The position numbers and the translations under genes were made by a program. DNA of 64,000 nt from an uncultured Acidobacteriia bacterium (lineage in GTDB: Bacteria; Acidobacteriota; Terriglobia; Bryobacterales; Bryobacteraceae), in the NCBI GenBank assembly GCA_903907865.1, contig CAIVPR010000017.1, positions 1 to 64,000 on the forward strand. The letters are read 5' to 3'. This document shows, in pieces, positions 57,302-64,000 of the stretch. The notes below the pieces were generated by a model. The model saw only the letters and a list, made by a program, of their open reading frames with translations. It was not told the DNA's origin and did not search any database. How positions within the stretch are numbered: the first letter of the stretch is position 1; the number at the start of each line of letters is the position of its first letter.

Positions 57302-60300
57302 ATGCTGAGAAGCGCACTCACGGCCTTATGGATCGCCCTGCCGACGGTCGCGGCTGCCCAAACCGTCGGATTTAACAAGGACGTCCGCCCCATCCTGGCC
57401 GACAAGTGCTTCATCTGCCACGGTCCCGACGCCGCCACCAAGAAGGTCCCGTTCCGCCTCGACCGCGAAGAATTCGCCAAGGCCGACCTCGGCGGCGGAC
57501 GCCACGCCGTCGTCGAAGGCAACGTCGCGGCCAGTGGACTGGTCGCGCGCATCACGTCCCCCAACGCGGCCCTGAAAATGCCGCCGAAGTACACCCAGCA
57601 AACCCTCACCGACAACGAAATCTCCATCCTGCGCCGCTGGATCGAGCAAGGGGCAAAGTGGGAACCACACTGGTCCCTCATCCCGCCAAAAACCACCCCT
57701 GCTTTCAACAACATCGACGGTTTCATTCAGGCCCGACTACAAAGCGAAGGCTTCAAACCGCAACGGGAAGCCGCGCCCGAAATCCTCCTGCGTCGCGCCT
57801 CGTTCGACCTCACCGGCCTTCCTCCCACCCCCGCCGAACTCGACGCCTTCCTCGCCGACAAATCCCCGCAAGCCTTCGAACACGCCCTCGACCGCCTCCT
57901 AGCCTCCCCCCGTTACGGCGAACGCATGGCCGCCAAATGGCTCGACGCCGCCCGCTACGCCGACACCAACGGCTACCAATACGATGGTCCGCGCGACATG
58001 TGGCGCTGGCGCGACTGGGTCATCGACGCTTTCAATTCGAACAAAAACTACTACAACTTTGTAGTGGAACAGCTCGCGGGCGACCTCATCCCGCACGCGA
58101 CGCCCGACCAGGTCATCGCCTCCGGCTTCAACCGCAACCACCGCATCAACACCGAGGACGGCATCGTCCCCGACGAATACTTCGTCGAGCAGGTGGTGGA
58201 CCGAGTCGAAACCACCTCGACAGTCTTCCTAGGTCTCACCCTCGGTTGCGCCCGCTGCCACAACCACAAGTACGACCCGCTCCTGCAGAAGGATTTCTAC
58301 TCCATGTTCGCCTTCTTCAACAGCCTGCCGGAACTCGGGCGCGGCATGAAGTACGGCAACACGCCGCCGATGGTCGCCGCCCCGACGCCCGAGCAACAGT
58401 CGCAGGTGGACGCGCTGGAACGCAAGATCAACGCAGCCCAAAAGGCCCTCACAAGCCGCGAATCCGAAATCCAGAAGGCGCAGCTGGCGTGGGAGCGCAC
58501 CCTCCCGGCCGACGCCAAGCGCTGGGGCCCCGCCCTTGCCCGCGCCTACACCTCCGGCCCCGACCCCGTCGATTTCGACGGCACCAAGACCATCAACGCT
58601 GGGGACGTCGCTCCGTTCGACATCTCGGACCCTTGGACCATCTCCGCTTGGGTCTATGCCGACGGCACCCCTGACGGCAGTATTGCGGGCAGAATGGTCG
58701 ACAACCCCACCGGCAAGGGCTACGGCGTCCACCTCAATAAAGGACACCTGCACATCAACGTCACCAGCGTTTGGGCCGACGACGCCAACCGCCTCGAATC
58801 CGAGGAAACGCTATCCGGCGGCCAGTGGCACCACATCGCGGTGACCGTTGACGGTTCCCGCCTCGCCACCGGCGTTTCCGCCCTCATCGACGGCCGCCCC
58901 GCCCACCTGCGCATCGAAAACGCCACCCTCTACCGGCCCATCCGCAACAACTCGACCGCCTTCAAGGACCCGTTCCTCGTCGGCGGCGGCTGGGGCCCGC
59001 AACGGCGTTTCAAGGGGAAAATCCAGGACGTGCGCGTCTATTCGCGGGTCCTTGAACCGTCCGAACTGGCCGCCCTCTCGGCCCCGCCAGTAGGCGAAAT
59101 CGCCCGCAAGCCCGCCGCAGCCCGGTCAGCGTCCGAGACCATCGCCCTGCGCTCGGCGTTCCTTGACAAGGACCCCCTCGCGATCGAGATCGCCTCGCTG
59201 AGGCTGGAACTCGACAAGCTAGGCCGATCCCTCCCCACCGTGATGGTGATGCGGGACCTGCCGGAACCCCGACCGGCATTCCGCCTCGACCGCGGTGCCT
59301 ACGACAAACCCGCCGAACGGGTCGAGCGTACCGTCCCCTCCGCCCTGGCGCCGCTGCCCGCCGACGCCCCCCGCAACCGCCTCGGCCTCGCCCAATGGCT
59401 GGTGGACGGGCGCAACCCGCTCACCGCCCGCGTCGAGGTCAACCGCCTCTGGCAGCTCGTCTTCGGCACCGGCCTCGTGAAAACCGCCGAGGATTTCGGC
59501 GTCCAAGGCGAGCCCCCCAGCCACCCCGAGCTACTCGACTGGCTGGCAATCGAATTTGTCCGGTCCGACTGGGACATCAAGCACATGCTCAAGCTCATGA
59601 TGCTTTCGACGACCTACCGGCAGAACTCCACCGCCTCCCCCGAACTACTGGCGCGCGACCCCGACAACCGCCTCCTCGCCCGCGGCCCCCGCTTCCGCCT
59701 GCCCGCCGAAGCCATCCGCGACCAAGCCCTCTACGCCTCCGGTCTGCTGGCCGAGAAGGTCGGTGGACCCTCCGTCATGCCCTATCAGCCCGCCGGCCTC
59801 TGGAAGGAAACGGCCATGCAGGACATGAACTACACCCAAGGCCACGCCGACGACCTCCACCGCCGCAGCCTTTACACCTTCTGGAAGCGCACCATCGCGC
59901 CACCAATGATGATCAACTTCGACGCCGCCGGGCGCGAAACCTGCGTCGTCCGCGATTCCCGAACCGACACCCCGATGCAGGCGCTCGACCTGATGAATGA
60001 CGTGACGTTCGTCGAAGCCGCCCGCGCGCTCGGCCAGCGCATGTTGAAGGAAGGCGGTACGACCCCCGAATCTCGCCTGCGCTACGGCTTCCGGCTGCTG
60101 CTCTCGCGTACCCCAACGAAGGCCGAGACGGACGCGCTGCTCGACAGCCTCCGCTACCACCGCGACTACTTCGCATCAACGCAGGGATCGGCTTTGAAAT
60201 TGCTGGCGCAGGGTGAGTGGCAGGCCGACGCCGCGCTCGACCCCTCCGAACTCGCGTCCTACGCCAGCGTCGCCAGCCTGATGTTGAACCTCGACGAGGC

Positions 60301-60316
60301 GGTGACCAAGCAATGA
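57302..60316 (+). CDS. DUF1549/DUF1553 protein with PSCyt1 heme-type motif and LamG-like insert
   Basis: [37 protein letters not shown], LamG-like [13 protein letters not shown]...[20 protein letters not shown]. Confidence 0.88.
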   Translation: MLRSALTALWIALPTVAAAQTVGFNKDVRPILADKCFICHGPDAATKKVPFRLDREEFAKADLGGGRHAVVEGNVAASGLVARITSPNAALKMPPKYTQQTLTDNEISILRRWIEQGAKWEPHWSLIPPKTTPAFNNIDGFIQARLQSEGFKPQREAAPEILLRRASFDLTGLPPTPAELDAFLADKSPQAFEHALDRLLASPRYGERMAAKWLDAARYADTNGYQYDGPRDMWRWRDWVIDAFNSNKNYYNFVVEQLAGDLIPHATPDQVIASGFNRNHRINTEDGIVPDEYFVEQVVDRVETTSTVFLGLTLGCARCHNHKYDPLLQKDFYSMFAFFNSLPELGRGMKYGNTPPMVAAPTPEQQSQVDALERKINAAQKALTSRESEIQKAQLAWERTLPADAKRWGPALARAYTSGPDPVDFDGTKTINAGDVAPFDISDPWTISAWVYADGTPDGSIAGRMVDNPTGKGYGVHLNKGHLHINVTSVWADDANRLESEETLSGGQWHHIAVTVDGSRLATGVSALIDGRPAHLRIENATLYRPIRNNSTAFKDPFLVGGGWGPQRRFKGKIQDVRVYSRVLEPSELAALSAPPVGEIARKPAAARSASETIALRSAFLDKDPLAIEIASLRLELDKLGRSLPTVMVMRDLPEPRPAFRLDRGAYDKPAERVERTVPSALAPLPADAPRNRLGLAQWLVDGRNPLTARVEVNRLWQLVFGTGLVKTAEDFGVQGEPPSHPELLDWLAIEFVRSDWDIKHMLKLMMLSTTYRQNSTASPELLARDPDNRLLARGPRFRLPAEAIRDQALYASGLLAEKVGGPSVMPYQPAGLWKETAMQDMNYTQGHADDLHRRSLYTFWKRTIAPPMMINFDAAGRETCVVRDSRTDTPMQALDLMNDVTFVEAARALGQRMLKEGGTTPESRLRYGFRLLLSRTPTKAETDALLDSLRYHRDYFASTQGSALKLLAQGEWQADAALDPSELASYASVASLMLNLDEAVTKQ

Positions 60317-61710
60317 TGACCCGCCGTGACCTTTTCCGCCTCCCCAGTATGGCCCTCGGCGCTGCGGCGCTCTCGCAGTTGATGGCCGAGGACCAGACGC
60401 CCGGCGTCCTCCCGCATTTTCCGCCCACCGCCAAGCGCGTCATCTATATGTTCCAGCACGGTGCACCGTCGCAACTGGACATGTTCGACTACAAGCCCGG
60501 CCTCGCCAACCGCCGGGGCGAAGACCTGCCCGACTCCATCCGCCAAGGCCAGCGCCTCACCGGCATGACGGCCTTCCAGTCGAAATTCCCCACCGCGCCG
60601 TCGCTGTTCCAATTCGCCCAGCATGGCCAGAGCGGCCTATGGCTCAGCGAACTGCTGCCCCACACCGCAAAAATCGCCGACGACATCTGCCTCATCCGCA
60701 GCCTGCACACCGAGGCCATCAACCACGACCCCGCCGTCACCTTCTTCCAGACCGGCTTCCAACTCGCCGGCCGCCCAAGCATCGGGTCGTGGGTGTCCTA
60801 CGGACTCGGCAGCGAAAACAAGGACCTCCCCGCGTTCGTCGTCATGGTGTCGCAGGGAGTCGGCAACACTCAGGCGCTGGCCGACCGCCAATGGTCCAGC
60901 GGCTTCATGCCGACCCAGCACCAGGGCGTGAAATTCCGATCCGGAGCCGACCCGGTTCTATATTTGTCTAATCCCGACGGCTACGAGGACGCCGCGCGTC
61001 GTCGCTTCCTCGACGACCTGGGTCGTCTGAACACCATGCGCGCGACCGCGGGCGACCCCGACCCCGACATTGCCGCCCGCATCGGCCAGTACGAGATGGC
61101 GTACCGGATGCAGCACTCGGTGCCGGAACTGACCGACCTTTCGAAGGAGCCGGAATCGACCTTCGAACTCTACGGCCCCGATTCGCGCATCCCCGGCACC
61201 TACGCGGCGAACTGCATCCTGGCCCGGCGCATGGCCGAGCGCGGGGTGCGTTTCGTGCAGCTGTTCCACCGCGGCTGGGACGCGCACGCCAACCTGCCGA
61301 AGGAGATCCGCGGACAGTGCGGCCAGACGGACCAGCCGTCGGCGGCGCTGGTGCTGGATTTGAAGCGGCGCGGATTGCTGGAGGACACGCTGGTGGTCTG
61401 GGGCGGCGAGTTCGGGCGGACCGTGTACTCGCAGGGAGTCCTGACAGACACCAACTACGGCCGCGACCACCATCCGAGGTGTTTTTCGCTGTGGATGGCC
61501 GGTGGCGGCATCAAGCCGGGGATTTCATACGGCGAGACCGATGATTTCGGGTACAACGTGGTGAAGGACCCGGTCGAGGTGCATGATTTGCATGCGACCA
61601 TGCTGAAGTGTCTGGGGATTGACCATACCCGGCTGACGTATAAGTACCAAGGGCGGCACTATAAATTGACGGACGTGCGGGGGAATTTGGTCAATGGGGT
61701 GCTGGGGTAG
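60313..61710 (+). CDS. DUF1501 domain-containing protein
   Basis: [43 protein letters not shown] overlap. Confidence 0.9.
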   Translation: MMTRRDLFRLPSMALGAAALSQLMAEDQTPGVLPHFPPTAKRVIYMFQHGAPSQLDMFDYKPGLANRRGEDLPDSIRQGQRLTGMTAFQSKFPTAPSLFQFAQHGQSGLWLSELLPHTAKIADDICLIRSLHTEAINHDPAVTFFQTGFQLAGRPSIGSWVSYGLGSENKDLPAFVVMVSQGVGNTQALADRQWSSGFMPTQHQGVKFRSGADPVLYLSNPDGYEDAARRRFLDDLGRLNTMRATAGDPDPDIAARIGQYEMAYRMQHSVPELTDLSKEPESTFELYGPDSRIPGTYAANCILARRMAERGVRFVQLFHRGWDAHANLPKEIRGQCGQTDQPSAALVLDLKRRGLLEDTLVVWGGEFGRTVYSQGVLTDTNYGRDHHPRCFSLWMAGGGIKPGISYGETDDFGYNVVKDPVEVHDLHATMLKCLGIDHTRLTYKYQGRHYKLTDVRGNLVNGVLG

Positions 61711-61732
61711 GTGTGCCGGGCGGGCAGCCGGC

Positions 61733-62089
61733 TCACCAGGGAATGATTTCGATCCGGTTGGCCCATTCGTCAGACTTGGTAGCCCCCCATATCAACACCA
61801 GCGTCTCGGCAACCTCTCGGATCGGGGCGTCTTGGGGAATCACGATGATCACGCCCGGGCTGGAGTTACTCTCGGCGAGAAAGTCCGCGAGCTGGCCGGG
61901 CATCGTACCTTTGTCGTGCGTGACGAGAATCCGGCCTAGTTCTGCCGCTCGCTGCAAGACCGCCTGATCATCAACGCCGTGGAAGGCATCGTACTGCGCT
62001 TGTTGGAAGTCGATGGCGGGCTCCAACCGGAGAACCGCAGCCACAATGATTCGGTTCAGATCATTGTCGCCTTGAAACTTGATACTCAG
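61733..62089 (-). CDS. DUF5615-like PIN-like toxin; proposed CTG start
   Basis: LSIKFQGDNDLNRIIVAAVLRLEPAIDFQQAQ...RILVTHDKGTMP. L is CTG at 62089 in a CTGA overlap with the upstream gene. Confidence 0.8.
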   Translation of the reverse strand: MSIKFQGDNDLNRIIVAAVLRLEPAIDFQQAQYDAFHGVDDQAVLQRAAELGRILVTHDKGTMPGQLADFLAESNSSPGVIIVIPQDAPIREVAETLVLIWGATKSDEWANRIEIIPW

Positions 62090-62400
62090 ACTACGTGTTC
62101 CGCCGGCATCCGTGCTGATTTCAGCCGGTCCCAAAGCTCGGGGTTTCGTTGGCTCAGTGGCGGTACCAGCCGTCGGATGGTCGCCTCGGCTTCCGAAATG
62201 TTGCGGTCGACCTCATCCTGGTTCTGCAAGTAGAAGGCGATCGCTCCGTAGACCTGTTCCAAGGTTAGAGTGTTGAAGTTCTGCTGAATCGTCTCCGGGC
62301 TGTCGCCGCCGCGGAATCCGTACGCGATCGAATCGAGGGACACACGGGTGCCAGCCACGTAGTAACCGCCCGACCGAAAGTCGACATTATTGGAGCCCAT
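62086..62400 (-). CDS. DUF433-like antitoxin
   Basis: GGYYVAGTRVSLDSIAYGFRGGDSPETIQQNFNTLTLEQVYGAIAFYLQN. Confidence 0.85.
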   Translation of the reverse strand: MGSNNVDFRSGGYYVAGTRVSLDSIAYGFRGGDSPETIQQNFNTLTLEQVYGAIAFYLQNQDEVDRNISEAEATIRRLVPPLSQRNPELWDRLKSARMPAEHVV

Positions 62401-62439
62401 GGTCGTGCTGCCTTGATTGTAGCGTCAATCAGATGACAT

Positions 62440-62799
62440 CGTGAAGCCGTGCCAAGCCATCGCGGCGAGTTCGGACGGCCCGTGTAGTCGAAGGGAGCGC
62501 TACCGATCCCAACTGCGGGAACGAACAAGGCGAGTTCAAAGCTCAACACCCTCAAGTGTGCGCAATTGGAGGATTTGGTGGTTCACCTTCGTCGGACCGC
62601 TTCGAATCCGTAACGCTGCAGAATCCGCAGCCTACCCAACCGGAACCTCGACTTGGGTGACAAAAGTCTCTCCCCGCAAACGCCGAACGATCTCGGGCTC
62701 TTCAGCGACCTCGAAGAAGATCGTCAACGCCTCCATGAGGTTCGCGCGGGCACCCCCAATGGATGTTGCTTGGCTTACGATGTCCAAATCGGGACTCAT
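62440..62799 (-). pseudogene. Decayed hicBA: HicB C-terminal part (62632-62799) and frameshifted HicA remnant (about 62440-62631)
   Basis: MSPDLDIVSQATSIGGARANLMEALTIFFEVAEEPEIVRRLRGETFVTQVEVPVG*; then RILQRYGFEAVRRR / HQILQLRTLEGVEL in shifted frames. Confidence 0.6.
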
Positions 62800-62808
62800 G
62801 GTGACAAG

Positions 62809-62970
62809 CCCCGCTCAGAGAATCACCCACACGCCCAGCGTCTGCGGCGGCAAGGCATACATTTCGGACCACCGGATCCGCATCAGCGATGGCACCGGAC
62901 CCGGTCGTCAACGAGTCTCCGATGTGCGTGCTACGTTGGCTTGGTATTCGACCATCTCACTTAGACCAGT
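62809..62970 (+). pseudogene. DUF433-type antitoxin relic with internal deletion
   Basis: QRITHTPSVCGGKAYISDHRIRISD...SDVRATLAWYSTIS; resembles DUF433 start and end with the middle missing. Confidence 0.6.
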
Positions 62971-63086
62971 TCCGGGGCCGCCATGTGCCCATTTGTCCAA
63001 TTCCAACGAGCTCCGCACGTGGGAATAGTCTACGGCCGCACGTTTTTGCCAGTGTGGAGCCCGGTGCGCGGCAGGGCGGCTGACGA

Positions 63087-63968
63087 CTATGGCATGTCCA
63101 TCAGCGTTACCAACATCCTAGGCTCGTATGGCAGATTTGCAAGGAGAGTGTCGGACTTGGCTAACTTTACGGATTCAAGTCGACGACCACCGGTTGACTC
63201 CAGCAACTCGGTAAGGGCGGACACAAGATCGGAAGTGTCGCTGTCAGCATAGTAAAGCCCCTTTGCCTTGAATGGGTTGCTCGTGTTCGGGTCCCACACC
63301 ACGGACGCGCTCAGCCCCGATCCACTAAGAAGGTCTCTGAGTTCGATTGCAGCTAAGCAAGACTTGGTCTGTTCATCGAGAAACGTACGGGCGCAACGGA
63401 TGACCACACTCCGGCCTTGGAAGTTCGCGGCCCGGCGCCGGAACCTTGCTGCCGCTGCCTCCGAAATGAGCCGATGCTCGATTCGGTAGGACTTCAGCGC
63501 AGTTGGTATCTGTTTGGCCAACTCCACAGCGATGGCGTCGGAAACCGCCTTGGGCACCGCCGTGTCGACCTCCTTGTGAATCGCTCCCCGTCCGGCGTCG
63601 CTCGCCAAGTATTTGCGCACTTCCTCGGCAATATCGATTCGGACCTTGTCGGGGTTCTTGAAGTACTCCTCGACTGCCTTCTTGGCCGTGCTCTCAGCCA
63701 CATGCGTTGCAGTCTCTTGAGCGTTCTTTTCGACCTCGGACCACGTCTTCCCGACGAAGAAGGCCGCGATGAGCGCGAAAATCCCAAGCAGCCCCGCAGC
63801 GATCTGAAACCACAGGCTGATCGTCTTCCGCAAGTCTTCAGACAATGCCCGATTGTGGTCCGCCATCTCCTTCCAAGTCGGATACCAAGGTGTCGGGCTG
63901 GGTACGCTCTGTCCCGATGATTCGTCTTCCAAGTCAGCCATGGTTGCGGGAAACCCCACCGCAATCAT
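63087..63968 (-). CDS. Hypothetical membrane protein with TM, helical linker and C-terminal alpha/beta domain
   Basis: 293 aa; TM LWFQIAAGLLGIFALIAAFFVG; long charged helix; C-terminal GRSVVIRCARTFLDEQTKSCLAAIELRDLL. Confidence 0.6.
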   Translation of the reverse strand: MIAVGFPATMADLEDESSGQSVPSPTPWYPTWKEMADHNRALSEDLRKTISLWFQIAAGLLGIFALIAAFFVGKTWSEVEKNAQETATHVAESTAKKAVEEYFKNPDKVRIDIAEEVRKYLASDAGRGAIHKEVDTAVPKAVSDAIAVELAKQIPTALKSYRIEHRLISEAAAARFRRRAANFQGRSVVIRCARTFLDEQTKSCLAAIELRDLLSGSGLSASVVWDPNTSNPFKAKGLYYADSDTSDLVSALTELLESTGGRRLESVKLAKSDTLLANLPYEPRMLVTLMDMP

Positions 63969-64000
63969 ACCTGAGTCCTAAATCCTTGCCGTAGCGCGCT

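Noticed and set aside
1-64000. CRISPR arrays, rRNA and tRNA genes
   Set aside because: No regularly spaced direct repeats and no recognisable rRNA or tRNA sequence seen by eye; a tool-based scan (tRNAscan, Infernal) would be needed to exclude them.

Overview
GC-rich 64 kb chromosomal window. The mix of TIGR03435-type proteins, DUF1592/DUF1552 and DUF1549/DUF1553/DUF1501 CxxCH protein pairs, PEP-CTERM proteins and hpnI/hpnJ genes suggests an Acidobacteriota (Bryobacter/Solibacter-like) genome; this is inference, no search was run. Main blocks: (1) 1-4200, an IS66 and integrase graveyard with small orphan genes; (2) 4432-17662, metabolic and secreted proteins (DUF1592/DUF1552 pair, Fic protein, TIGR03435, PIG-L deacetylase, TIM-barrel isomerase, orotate-PRTase-like, Na+/solute symporter, aldo/keto reductase); (3) 17705-37621, a surface-polysaccharide cluster with about ten glycosyltransferases and a Wzm/Wzt-like ABC exporter; (4) 39370-49885, M23 peptidase, DUF3500, PEP-CTERM proteins and a hopanoid operon hpnJ-SMR-SMR-hpnI; (5) 49862-64000, glpK, an acyl-CoA ligase, a second CxxCH protein/DUF1501 pair, and many toxin-antitoxin loci, several decayed. 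Most notable observations: two operon junctions where the downstream gene appears to start at CTG overlapping the upstream stop (CTGA); a ~140-bp palindromic intergenic repeat family; an in-frame fusion ORF crossing a 12-A tract; a paired SMR transporter inside the hopanoid operon; and layered TA relics near the right end. No rRNA, tRNA or CRISPR was recognised.
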